NCBI RefSeq assembly: GCF_017086405.1
Contig: NZ_CP070973.1
Span: 3,566,739 to 3,630,738, forward strand
Source: Mycobacterium gordonae
GTDB lineage: Bacteria > Actinomycetota > Actinomycetes > Mycobacteriales > Mycobacteriaceae
Reading direction: 5' to 3'
Length of the DNA: 64,000 bases
Program-made: the position numbers and the translations under genes
The notes under the pieces: generated by a model
Database searches by the model: none
The model's input: the letters and a program-made list of their open reading frames with translations, nothing else
What the model was told of the DNA's origin: nothing
In this document: positions 1 to 8,803 of the stretch, in pieces
How positions within the stretch are numbered: the stretch's first letter is position 1
Layout of the letters: every line of letters begins with the position of its first letter

Positions 1-424
1 GAACATACACGGAGTTCTGTATGTCACGCGGGCCTCATTGCCGCATCTGGTCGCCGCTGCGGCTGACTCTCCGCGCGGTGTGGCTGATCTGGTGACCATT
101 AGTTCCACCGCCGGCTGGGTGGCCCGGCCGGGCACCGCGGTCTACTCGCTGACCAAGTTCGGGGTGAACGCCTTCAGCGAATCGGTGCGCCAGGAACTTG
201 TCGGCAAGAGGGTTCGGGTGGGCGTGGTGGCACCGGGCATCGTGGACACCGAGATCTTTTCCCATCTGGACGCACGGTCGATGAAGGCGGTGGAGCGGCA
301 GACCGCCGAGATGGTCAAACTGCGACCGGATGACGTCGCGGACGCGGTCGTCTACATGGTCACTCGGGCTCGCCGTGTCGCGGTCAACCATGTGCTCATA
401 CGGGCGGCCGAGCAAACGTGGTGA
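1..424 (+). CDS. Short-chain dehydrogenase/reductase, C-terminal fragment (cut by window start)
   Basis: The frame is open from base 2 to the TGA at 422-424, so the true start lies outside the window. The visible 140 residues read NIHGVLYVTRA, then ISSTAGW with the catalytic Ser, then YSLTKFG, which is the YxxxK active site of classical SDRs. After this come the VAPGIVDTE segment and a short C-terminus. This matches the second half of an NAD(P)-dependent SDR oxidoreductase of about 250 residues. The cofactor-binding glycine motif is not visible and the substrate cannot be inferred. The gene converges on the mannosyltransferase gene downstream, with 11 bases between the stops. Confidence 0.85.
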   Translation, partial: NIHGVLYVTRASLPHLVAAAADSPRGVADLVTISSTAGWVARPGTAVYSLTKFGVNAFSESVRQELVGKRVRVGVVAPGIVDTEIFSHLDARSMKAVERQTAEMVKLRPDDVADAVVYMVTRARRVAVNHVLIRAAEQTW

Positions 425-435
425 AGAAGTTGGGC

Positions 436-1536
436 TCAGCCGAATGTCGTCAGCATGCCCGCCGCCGATCGTTGCCAGGTGAACACCTCGGCCCGGTGCC
501 GCGCGCACACCCGACGGTGGCGCTCCGGCCGGCCGGCCAGGTCACGGACCGCGCCGGCGAAGGCAAGCGGATCGTTGTCGGCCAACGCTCCGCTATCGGC
601 GGTGATGATCTCCGTCAGAGCCGAGGTGCGTGATACCACTGCCGGGGTGCCGCATGCCAGCGATTCAAGGGCGGCCAGCCCGAAGGTTTCGTGCGGGCCC
701 GGAGCCAAAGCCACATCGGCGGTGGCAAGCAGTGCCGCCACCACATGTCGGTCGCCGACGAAGCCGGTGAATTCGATTGGCAGGCGGGCAGCTTGGCGTT
801 GCAGCCGGGCCCGCAGCGGGCCTTCACCGACGATGACCAATCGGGCGTCGACGCCCTCGTCGCGCAATGCAGCGAGCGCGTCGATGCTGCGATCGGCGCG
901 CTTCTCCACCGACAGGCGCCCGCAGTGCACCAGCAGGAGCTGACCCGGCGCGGCGAATCGACGCCGGAGGTCTGCGCTGTGTCGCCGCGGGTGAAAGGTC
1001 CGCAGGTCGACACCGAGCGGCACGGTCACGGTGTTGGTCGCGCCGATGCGGTCGAATTCTTCGCGGGCGAACTCGGTGGTGCACACCACGGTGTCGTAGT
1101 CGGCGGCGGTGCGCCGATTGGCGAAGTCGGCGAATTTCTGTGCGGTTCGCCGCGGAAGGATCTGGCCCGCAAGGCGATCCAGGCGCTCATGAGAGATCAT
1201 CACGGTGGTGGCGCCGTGTGCACGCCCCCACCGTCCCAGGCAGCGCAGGGTGAGCCGGTCGGAAACCTCCAGCGCGTCCGGGTTCAGTCCAACCAACAAC
1301 GCCCGCACCGGCGCGGGCATGATCGCGCGGTAGCCACCCGTGAACGGAAGCCGCATGGCCGGCAACATGATTCGCACAACACCGCTGTCAAGCCGACTGC
1401 GCTCGGCGCGCGGTCCCGGGACCACCAGGAAGACCTCGTGACCGGTGGCGCAGTATTCAGCACCCAGCCGGTCAACCGCCGTTCGCAGCCCCCCGGACCG
1501 GGGCCCGTAGAAATTGGCGACCTGAACCACCCGCAT
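436..1536 (-). CDS. pimC: GT4 alpha-mannosyltransferase, PimC type
   Basis: A 366-residue GT-B glycosyltransferase of family 4. The N-terminus (MRVVQVANFYGPRSGG) and the whole length closely resemble the PimC protein I remember from M. tuberculosis CDC1551. PimC was proposed to add the third mannose to phosphatidylinositol dimannoside (GDP-mannose donor, cytoplasmic face of the membrane). The nucleotide-sugar site shows GRLSVEK at 206-212, and the EX7E pair is E283 and E291 within HETFGLAALES. No membrane segment is seen. PimC is absent from H37Rv, where it lies in the RvD2 deletion, and other enzymes can make the same product, so its precise role is inferred. Confidence 0.85.
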   Translation of the reverse strand: MRVVQVANFYGPRSGGLRTAVDRLGAEYCATGHEVFLVVPGPRAERSRLDSGVVRIMLPAMRLPFTGGYRAIMPAPVRALLVGLNPDALEVSDRLTLRCLGRWGRAHGATTVMISHERLDRLAGQILPRRTAQKFADFANRRTAADYDTVVCTTEFAREEFDRIGATNTVTVPLGVDLRTFHPRRHSADLRRRFAAPGQLLLVHCGRLSVEKRADRSIDALAALRDEGVDARLVIVGEGPLRARLQRQAARLPIEFTGFVGDRHVVAALLATADVALAPGPHETFGLAALESLACGTPAVVSRTSALTEIITADSGALADNDPLAFAGAVRDLAGRPERHRRVCARHRAEVFTWQRSAAGMLTTFG

Positions 1537-1615
1537 ACCGTGAGAGAAACGGTCTGGGATGTGCGGTCGCCGAGCGCGGGCCCACCACCGCCTGAACAGT
1601 GCATGAATCTCGCGT

Positions 1616-2488
1616 TCAGCTCGGTTTCTTCAGGTGCGGCCCCAACATCTGCTGCCACGCCCTGGACATGTTCTGGAATTCCTCTTCGCAATTGCCGGCG
1701 CGGTCTTCGGGCAAGTCGCCGGAGGTGACCATGCCGGCGTTGGCCGTTGTGTCCGACCCGTAGATCCAGCACTCCCAGTTGTACATCCGGGTGATGTCCA
1801 TCGAGTGCCCGTCCCAGAACGGTAGTTCGTTGGCGTCACCGGCATCCTTGGCGCTCAACTTCCAGTCCTGGGCGGTGTCCATGGCGATCCGGACGCCGTT
1901 GGGGTATGCCTTCCCGTCGGCGCCGGGGGCCAGCAGCTCGAACGCGGACAGCTGGTCGGCGACGTCCTCCTCGCGCCCGGTGAAGGCGAGCTCGTAGATG
2001 TTCAGCGTCGCGTGACCGAGTTCGTGGTAGAACCCCGAAATGGTCGCATCGACGGCGGCTTGCGCCGGATCGGGGTTGCCGGCATTGGCGAACCGCTGTT
2101 GGCTCTGCGCAATGTCCTCGTAGCACAGTTGGATTTCGTTGACGTTGGGATCCCAGTAGTCGTTGGCTTCTCCGCATTGCTTGCCGACGGCCCCCACCTC
2201 GTGCGGCAGGTTCAAGGTGTCGTTGACGTGGGCGGCGACACTCTCCAAAACCTTTGCACCCGACATCAATTGGCGACCACTCTGCGCCTCGGGGGTGGTG
2301 GCGTCCTCGTAGCGGAAGGTCATAGTTCCCGCCGGCGCCGGCTCGCTGGCCGGATCGGTACGCGAGGTTCCCGGCGGCCGCTCGGCCGCGCGCGCGCCTG
2401 CGCCGGAGTGTTGAGCTTTGGATCCGCTGCATCCCGCCGAGAACATCAACACCGAGCACGCCACGACAACAACGAGTCGCCTGCTCAT
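1616..2488 (-). CDS. Putative DUF4344-type zinc metallopeptidase, exported
   Basis: A 290-residue protein that starts with a hydrophobic signal (MSRRLVVVVACSVLMFSAGC). Cys20 gives a weak lipobox because position -3 is Ser rather than Leu. A Pro/Ala/Ser-rich linker to about residue 55 follows. The core has HELGH at 155-159, a zincin motif, followed by EEDVADQ at 173-179, where the third ligand is expected. This arrangement fits the DUF4344 putative metallopeptidases, which are exported proteins of unknown substrate. Several Cys residues in the mature part suggest disulfides. It lies between pimC and a membrane protein gene, all on the minus strand. Confidence 0.7.
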   Translation of the reverse strand: MSRRLVVVVACSVLMFSAGCSGSKAQHSGAGARAAERPPGTSRTDPASEPAPAGTMTFRYEDATTPEAQSGRQLMSGAKVLESVAAHVNDTLNLPHEVGAVGKQCGEANDYWDPNVNEIQLCYEDIAQSQQRFANAGNPDPAQAAVDATISGFYHELGHATLNIYELAFTGREEDVADQLSAFELLAPGADGKAYPNGVRIAMDTAQDWKLSAKDAGDANELPFWDGHSMDITRMYNWECWIYGSDTTANAGMVTSGDLPEDRAGNCEEEFQNMSRAWQQMLGPHLKKPS

Positions 2489-2592
2489 CCTGCAGCCCCC
2501 TTCGACGGCGCCACCCCATGGTCTGCCCAGGACCTGTCAGAACGGTACGACATGCGAAGGCTCGCCGGTGGCCAGAACACGTAATCGACAAC

Positions 2593-3663
2593 TCAGGGGC
2601 TGGAGAGCAGCAGCATGACCCGCCCGCTGGGCGGGGGCCCCGGGAACGCGTTGATGTCGAACCCGTAATAGGTGCGCTGGGTAGCGGTGATGTCGTCGAT
2701 CACTTTTCCGGTGGCCTTGAGGGTGCCGTGCGAAACGTCGGCCATCACCCCTTTGAAATCGGGAACCGACAGCGATTCGGCCAGCAGCAGTGCCTCACCC
2801 CCGGAGCGCAGCGTCACCAGCACCCCCGCGCCTGCGTAGTTGTTTCCGCCGCGACCGGTGCCGTGCGGCGCCCAGTAGACCGGTTCGGATGCCACCGTCC
2901 CCTCCACGCGGCGATAACTACCGGCGGTGTCGGCGACGGTGACCAGCGGCAGGGCCGCGATGGTGCGCTGTTCCTTCAGCCACATGACACCGAGTGGGAT
3001 ACAGACGATCGCATACATCAGCACCACCAGCACCAACACCGGTTTCCACGCGATTTCCCAACCCAGCCGGCGTTGCGAGACCGGCGCGCCATGCAATTGC
3101 TCGTCGAGTTGGCGGCGCCCTAATCGCAAGACGTACCAGGACACGATGCGCGCCATCGCCATGCAGGCGAGGATGACCATACCGACGATGCCGCAGGCGC
3201 GGAAGTAGAACGTGCTGTAGCCCTGGTTGCGGGTTGCCGCGAACATCACCGCCGGGATCGGCGCCGTCAACAACAGCAACAGTGCATACGACGGGTGGCT
3301 GGTGAGGTAGGGATAGGTCACCGTCCAACCTCGGTTGGCGCCGTACACGGTCACCGGTCCCACATCGGCATGCACCACGGGCGTCCACGATCCCTGGACC
3401 ACCCGCGGCCGGACCAGGGACCGCACGAACAAGAAACCGAAGATCAGTGACACCAGCAGTGCCCCCCAGAACACACCACTCAGCCGCTCGCCGGTGCCGG
3501 GTACGCCGAGCGCACCGTGGATGTCGATCACTTTTCCGATGAAGAACGTCAATGGCATGACGAAGAACAGCTCGAGCAGCCAGACTTGGATGAGTTGTGG
3601 GATGCGGGAGCCGATACGGTCGAATGCCAGTATGCGTCGCCAGAGGAACCGCAGAACACCCAT
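2593..3663 (-). CDS. Multi-pass membrane protein of unknown function
   Basis: About 356 residues from the chosen ATG at 3663 (MGVLRFLWRR). The frame stays open further upstream, but that extension is Pro/Ser-rich and lacks a better start. Hydrophobic segments appear near the N-terminus (WLLELFFVMPLTFFIG, FWGALLVSLIFGFLFV), in the middle (YALLLLLTAPIPAVMFA, ACGIVGMVILACMAMA) and again around VLVLVVLMYAIVCIPLG. A soluble C-terminal domain of about 100 residues follows, possibly extracytoplasmic. I do not recognise a family. It is divergent from the MmpL gene, with 225 bases between the starts. Confidence 0.65.
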   Translation of the reverse strand: MGVLRFLWRRILAFDRIGSRIPQLIQVWLLELFFVMPLTFFIGKVIDIHGALGVPGTGERLSGVFWGALLVSLIFGFLFVRSLVRPRVVQGSWTPVVHADVGPVTVYGANRGWTVTYPYLTSHPSYALLLLLTAPIPAVMFAATRNQGYSTFYFRACGIVGMVILACMAMARIVSWYVLRLGRRQLDEQLHGAPVSQRRLGWEIAWKPVLVLVVLMYAIVCIPLGVMWLKEQRTIAALPLVTVADTAGSYRRVEGTVASEPVYWAPHGTGRGGNNYAGAGVLVTLRSGGEALLLAESLSVPDFKGVMADVSHGTLKATGKVIDDITATQRTYYGFDINAFPGPPPSGRVMLLLSSP

Positions 3664-3888
3664 GACGGGCGACCCTATCGAGTCAGGAACGCAGGTGAGC
3701 AGGGTTTGGCCAGACGGTCCCGCTGACCACGGCGCGCCGTCAAATCGCTGTCCGTCTGCGGGCTGAGGTGGTTGAATGAGCCGACTCGGTCGGGGGTTGC
3801 ATGACGATGTCAATCGAGAAGGTGATACGCCAGGTGAATGGGAGCTGCTGCGTGATACCTGCCGCTTGGCGGGACTGAGGCCTACGCG

Positions 3889-6720
3889 TTGATTCCTCGC
3901 CTAATCTATCGTTTCGCGTTGCTGGTCGTCGGTGTCTGGGCCTTTGCCGCGGTCGCCGGCAACAGCCTTGCACCGCCGCTCGAGCGGGTCGTGGCGGACC
4001 TCGACCAGCCGTTCCTGCCGGTCGGCACCGCGACTTCTCTTGCGGTGCAACGCTCGGCGGCTGCTTTCTCGCAGGCGCCGACCGACAACGTCGCCTACCT
4101 GGTACTCGAACGCAACGGCCCGCTCAGTGATCAGGACCGGGCGTTCTACGAGCAACTGATCACCGCGTTGCGCGCTGACACGAAACATGTGTACGACGTG
4201 ACGGACTGGTGGCGGATGCCGGCGGCGGGAGACACGGCGGTCAGCCGCGACGGCCACGTGGTGACGGCGACGCTGCGCCTGGACGGGGTGACGGGTTCAA
4301 CCGAAGCCGTCGACTCGATCACCGCGGCGCGAACCATCGTGGCCGCGTTGCACCCTCCTGACGGTCTGCGGGTCTACATCACCGGGGCCGGCGCCACCAT
4401 CATGGATGAGTTCGCCGCGATCGATCGGCAGACTCAGGTCATCACCGCTGTGACCCTGGGAGTCCTGTTCGTTTTCCTGGTGATCTTGTACCGGTCGGTG
4501 ATTACGGCGATGGTGCCACTGGCCTCGGTGATGTCGGGATTGACCGTCGCCAAGCCCATCATCTCCGACCTCGCCTCCCGCCAGTGGATCAGCGTGTCGC
4601 TGTTCTCGCTGTCCATCGCCGTCGCGGTGGCTGTCGGAGCGGGTACCGGCTTCGCGATCTTCCTACTCGGCCGGTACCACGAACAGCGCCGGAAAGGTTT
4701 CGATCCCGCCGACGCGTTGGCCGACGCCTACCGCAGCGTGGCGCCCGCGATCGTGGGATCCACGCTTATCGTGGTGGCTCCGCTGGGCGCGGTCGGGTGG
4801 CTGAGTCTCGCCCGGATCAGCATGTTCGCCACGACGGGCATCCTGTGTGCGATCGGTGTGCTCGCCGTCGGTGTGGCCAGCCTGACGTTGACGCCGGCCC
4901 TCATCGCGCTCGCCAGTAGGGCCGGGCTGGTCAAGCCGCCGCAGCGGGAATGGCTGCGCCGGCGCTGGCGGCGCGTCGGCACCCACGTCGCGCGCTGGCC
5001 GGCACCCATTCTGGTGGCCACCAGCGTCTTCGTGCTGATCATGCTGCTCGGTCTGCCGGGCGTGCCGATCGGCTGGGACGAAACCGCGTCGACCTCACCC
5101 GACACCGAAGCCAACCGCGGCTACCGCGCTGTCAACCAGCACTTCGACGCTAATCACGTCCAGCCTGACGTCGTGACGATCGAGACCGACGAGGACTTGC
5201 GCAACCCCGCCGCGCTGGCCGCGATCGGGCGGGTCACCGGCGCCATCATGGGCATCTCCGGTGTGCGCATGGTGCAATCGGCGAGCCATCCCAGTGGAAT
5301 GGTGTCCAAGCAGGCCTCCCTGTCGGCCACCGGCGGCAATGTCGGCGACCGGCTCGACCAGTTCTCCGACCAGCTCGCCGCCAAGGACAGCACGTTCACC
5401 GACCTCGACGCCGGGGTGCGTGAGCTGGGTTCCGGACTCGATCTGATCCAGTCCAGCACCCAAGCGGGCGCTTACGCCATCGGTGGTGTGAGTTTGGCGG
5501 TACGCCTGACGCAGCAGGCCACCGACAAGATCCGGGCCCGAGCCGCAGACGTCGCCGAGATCTTCGATCCACTGCGCAGTTTCGTCGGCTCGATCAGCGA
5601 CTGCCGCACGACTCCGGTGTGTTCGTCGGCCCAAGAGGCGGTGCAGTGGGCCACCGCGGTGGTGGCGGGCTCGAACAAACTGGTGGAAGCGGCCGACACG
5701 CTGGCGAAGGCGGCAGTGGACGCGGCCGCGAAACCCGGCGTGCCCCTGCCCGAGGTGCTGGCCGAGGTGAGCACCGAGATGGCCCAGGTCCGGGGGATGG
5801 CAGCTCAGGTCAGAGATCTGTTGAGCAATCCCCGTCCGGTGCCCATTCAGGAGCTTCCGGACTACTTGCACCGGCTGGCCTCGGTCTCGCAGGGCAGCCC
5901 CGGTGCAAACCTCTACGCGTCCCGCCGCATCCTGACCGATCCGGCCATGCGACCCACGCTCGATCAGTTCTTCTCGCCGAACGGGCATGCCACTCGGTTG
6001 TTCGTCTACGGCCAGGGACTGGAATGGGGCGATGAAGGTGCCGCACGGGCTCGTGCGATCGCGGCCGCGGTGACCGACACGGTCAAAGACGGCGCGTTAC
6101 CGGCGACCGCGGTCGAACTCATCGGTGTCGGACCGGCCACCCGTGACCTGCAGGACATCGTTGGTGGTGACCTGGCCCTGATGGTGGTCATCACCTTGGC
6201 CGTCATCCTCTTCATCGCCGCGCTGCTGCTACGCAGTCCGATCGCCGGATTCGTCGTCTTGGCGACGATCCTGGCCTCCTACGTCAGCGCGCTCGGGGCC
6301 AGCGTGCTGCTTTTCCACCGTCTGCTGCACCACGACCTGCACTGGTCGGTGCCACCTATCGCGTTCGTGTCGATGGTCGGCATAGCCTCCGGCGGCAACC
6401 TGCTGTTCGCGCTGCGCATTCGCGAGGAACTCTCCGCGGGGCTGCGTACCAGCATCATCCGGGCCTCCGCCGCGACCGGGTTGGTCGTCACCGCCGGCGG
6501 TGTCGTCGTCGGCCTGACCATGCTCGCCCTGGGGATCAGCAGCGTGCTGAGCGTGGCGCAGATCGGCGTCACCGTGGGACTCGGGCTGGTGGTGAACGCG
6601 CTGGTTGTCCGGGCGTTCGTGCTTCCGGCGATGATGGTGGTGCTGGACCGTTGGCTGTGGTGGCCCCGGCGTACGGCCGCCGACGATGAGGAACTCGAAC
6701 CTGCGACCGCGACCAGATGA
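3889..6720 (+). CDS. MmpL/RND-family membrane protein lacking the proton-relay Asp-Tyr pairs
   Basis: A 943-residue MmpL-family protein: one N-terminal membrane helix, a first porter domain, five helices, a large second extracytoplasmic domain (about 395-750) and five C-terminal helices. MmpL proteins use proton motive force to export cell-wall lipids or siderophores. The usual GAGTDY motif of TM4 reads GAGTGF at 250-255, and the matching GADYN region of TM10 reads ASGGN at 833-837. Both Asp-Tyr pairs required for proton relay in MmpL3 are therefore absent. The frame is otherwise intact. An SDR gene overlaps its stop by ATGA. By position it may correspond to MmpL14 of the RvD2 segment, but I cannot confirm this. 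Confidence 0.85.
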   Translation: MIPRLIYRFALLVVGVWAFAAVAGNSLAPPLERVVADLDQPFLPVGTATSLAVQRSAAAFSQAPTDNVAYLVLERNGPLSDQDRAFYEQLITALRADTKHVYDVTDWWRMPAAGDTAVSRDGHVVTATLRLDGVTGSTEAVDSITAARTIVAALHPPDGLRVYITGAGATIMDEFAAIDRQTQVITAVTLGVLFVFLVILYRSVITAMVPLASVMSGLTVAKPIISDLASRQWISVSLFSLSIAVAVAVGAGTGFAIFLLGRYHEQRRKGFDPADALADAYRSVAPAIVGSTLIVVAPLGAVGWLSLARISMFATTGILCAIGVLAVGVASLTLTPALIALASRAGLVKPPQREWLRRRWRRVGTHVARWPAPILVATSVFVLIMLLGLPGVPIGWDETASTSPDTEANRGYRAVNQHFDANHVQPDVVTIETDEDLRNPAALAAIGRVTGAIMGISGVRMVQSASHPSGMVSKQASLSATGGNVGDRLDQFSDQLAAKDSTFTDLDAGVRELGSGLDLIQSSTQAGAYAIGGVSLAVRLTQQATDKIRARAADVAEIFDPLRSFVGSISDCRTTPVCSSAQEAVQWATAVVAGSNKLVEAADTLAKAAVDAAAKPGVPLPEVLAEVSTEMAQVRGMAAQVRDLLSNPRPVPIQELPDYLHRLASVSQGSPGANLYASRRILTDPAMRPTLDQFFSPNGHATRLFVYGQGLEWGDEGAARARAIAAAVTDTVKDGALPATAVELIGVGPATRDLQDIVGGDLALMVVITLAVILFIAALLLRSPIAGFVVLATILASYVSALGASVLLFHRLLHHDLHWSVPPIAFVSMVGIASGGNLLFALRIREELSAGLRTSIIRASAATGLVVTAGGVVVGLTMLALGISSVLSVAQIGVTVGLGLVVNALVVRAFVLPAMMVVLDRWLWWPRRTAADDEELEPATATR

Positions 6721-7592
6721 GCGTGGATGGCCTGCTCACCGACCGTGGTGTGGTGGTGGTCGGCGGCAGCCGCGGGATCGGGCGCGCAGTCAGCGAAGTG
6801 CTCTGCACGATGGGTGCGGCCGTCGTGGTCAACGGCCGTGACCCCGAGGCAGTAGGGCAGCTTGTCGACTCGCTCACCGCGTCGGGCGGCGCCGCGGTCG
6901 GCGTCGCCGGTACAGCCGGTGATGAAGACGTCGCCGCGGGCCTGATCGACGCGTGTGTTCAATCCTTCGGACGGCTCGACGTTCTGATCAATTGCGCCGG
7001 GATCGCCGAGCCACCGGGCTCTTCGATTCTGGGGATCTCACCGGTGGAGTTCGACAGCCTGATCGGTGCGCATCTCGGGACGGTGTTTCACACCTGTCGG
7101 GTCGCCGCACCGGTGATGGCCGCGCAGGGTCACGGCTCGATCATCAACACGGGTTCGGTCGCCTTCCTCGGCGACTACGGCGGTACCGGCTATCCGGCCG
7201 GCAAAGCTGCCGTCAATGGCCTGACCATGGCCATAGCGGCGGAGCTCAAAGGCGCCGGGGTGAGGGCCAATGTGGTGTGTCCTGGGGCCAGAACCCGATT
7301 GTCCACGGGTCCGGAGTACGAACGGCACATCATCGACCTGCATCGCCGTGGACTGCTCGACGAGATGACGATGCGTGCCTCACTGGACGCCGCCCCGCCC
7401 GCCTTCGTGGCTCCGCTCTACGCCTATCTCGCCGGTGATCTCGCGCGCGAAGTCACCGGTCAGATCTTCGTTGCCGCAGGCAATTTTGTGGGGCGCCTGC
7501 CTCGGCCCACATCCCAGGTGCTCGGCTATCGTGATCACTCGGACAATGCGCCCTGGTCAGTCGACCAGTTGCACACCATGATCGGCGGGTGA
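6717..7592 (+). CDS. Classical short-chain dehydrogenase/reductase
   Basis: A 291-residue SDR whose ATG overlaps the MmpL stop codon (ATGA), so the two are probably translationally coupled. The Rossmann motif is GGSRGIGR near residue 16-23, followed by NCAG, Ser in NTGSVAF and the YPAGK active site. The C-terminal 50 residues extend beyond the minimal fold. An NAD(P)H-dependent carbonyl/alcohol reaction is expected. Coupling to an MmpL gene hints at modification of an exported lipid, which is inference. Its stop codon directly abuts the stop codon of the convergent gene at 7593. Confidence 0.85.
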   Translation: MSVDGLLTDRGVVVVGGSRGIGRAVSEVLCTMGAAVVVNGRDPEAVGQLVDSLTASGGAAVGVAGTAGDEDVAAGLIDACVQSFGRLDVLINCAGIAEPPGSSILGISPVEFDSLIGAHLGTVFHTCRVAAPVMAAQGHGSIINTGSVAFLGDYGGTGYPAGKAAVNGLTMAIAAELKGAGVRANVVCPGARTRLSTGPEYERHIIDLHRRGLLDEMTMRASLDAAPPAFVAPLYAYLAGDLAREVTGQIFVAAGNFVGRLPRPTSQVLGYRDHSDNAPWSVDQLHTMIGG

Positions 7593-8519
7593 TCAACCCA
7601 CTAGGCCGAAAACCAGCAGCAGAAGCGCGTATCCGGCGGCCACCACCGTCGCCCCGGCCAGGCTGATGCGCGTGCCCGCGCCGTCGATGGGGTCGAGCCA
7701 GCGCCGGAACGGCCGCGACGCCGCGGGCACCAGAAGCCATTGCAGCGCTGCGACACTAATGACGTTGCCGACGAAAATGGCTGCCGCCTGGTCGATTCCG
7801 ACGCGGTTCAGCTCCGGGGTCAGAGTTTTGGAGAGCAGGATTACGGTGGGGTAGAGGCACAGGATCACCAGCATCGCAGATTTCCATGCGGGTGTGATCT
7901 TGGCCTGACCGTCGGCGACACGAACCGTCGAACCGAACGGGGCACTGCGCGGAAGTTCCGCAAAGTCGTCCGTCAGTTCCTGACGCAAACTGGGCAGCGC
8001 CAACCTGCGCTCCCCGGACCGGATCCACGCGGCGAGTTGCCCGGCGGTACGGAAGCGCAGCACCGACATCCACTGCCCGCTCGGGTCGCCGGGAAACAGT
8101 GCCGTCCCCTCGTATCCGGCGAAGGTGGCCGTAATGAGCGTCAGATCGCGTTGCGCGCCAACAAAATCTGCGTCCTTGCCCGCGGCGACGCTGTGCAGGA
8201 AGACCCCGATATTGCCCGGTGGCAGTTCGCCCGGCGCCAGGATGAGATCGGCGGCCGATCGGCCGAATCCCTGTGCCGCGCCGTCGGCGAGCAGGGTGCG
8301 ACGCGGCGCGCTGTCGAGCCATGCGTCGAGTGACTCGGAGCTGTCAAAAGACACCTCGACGGCCCAGTCCAACTGGCCGCCGCCGGGAACCGATGACCGC
8401 GCAGCGACATATCCCGGCGCCTGCCCGGCCGTGCCGAGGTAACCCTGCACCCAGCCGTCGAACCGATCCGGATTCCCCGGCGGATGAAAGATCGTGATCG
8501 CGGCCGCGCCAACAGTCAT
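7593..8519 (-). CDS. Antibiotic-biosynthesis-monooxygenase-like (ABM) protein with C-terminal membrane anchor
   Basis: A 308-residue protein with two ferredoxin-like ABM repeats. The first is about residues 5-95 (AITIFHPPG, APGYVAARS) and the second about 100-190 (GNIGVFLHS, WMSVLRFRT). Three hydrophobic segments follow between about 215 and 308 (AMLVILCLYPTVILL, VGNVISVAALQWLLV, TVVAAGYALLLLVFGLVG). ABM domains occur in cofactor-free monooxygenases and in stress or quinone-related proteins. The membrane-fused double form is seen in actinobacteria, but I cannot assign a substrate. Start is the ATG at 8519. Confidence 0.65.
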   Translation of the reverse strand: MTVGAAAITIFHPPGNPDRFDGWVQGYLGTAGQAPGYVAARSSVPGGGQLDWAVEVSFDSSESLDAWLDSAPRRTLLADGAAQGFGRSAADLILAPGELPPGNIGVFLHSVAAGKDADFVGAQRDLTLITATFAGYEGTALFPGDPSGQWMSVLRFRTAGQLAAWIRSGERRLALPSLRQELTDDFAELPRSAPFGSTVRVADGQAKITPAWKSAMLVILCLYPTVILLSKTLTPELNRVGIDQAAAIFVGNVISVAALQWLLVPAASRPFRRWLDPIDGAGTRISLAGATVVAAGYALLLLVFGLVG

Positions 8520-8803
8520 GCCAGTTGTCTACCACCCGACTCATCGACATCCGGATCAATTCGCAACGTTGGGGTCCCGATCACCCGGGCTGCCGCAGGA
8601 GTCGGCCTCGAACAGAACAGCGCCGGCGTCAACCCCACTCTCGCCGGCGACGCCCGCCTACGCGCGCATCGAACGGGTTTAGCGATTTGTGGGCCCGGGT
8701 ACGCGATGCCCAACCTCGGTGCCCGGTCTCGAAGGGGAGGCTGATGGGGGAGCCGTGGGGTGATGACAGATGAATGTGCACGTGACTAGTCGGGTGGGCG
8801 GCT

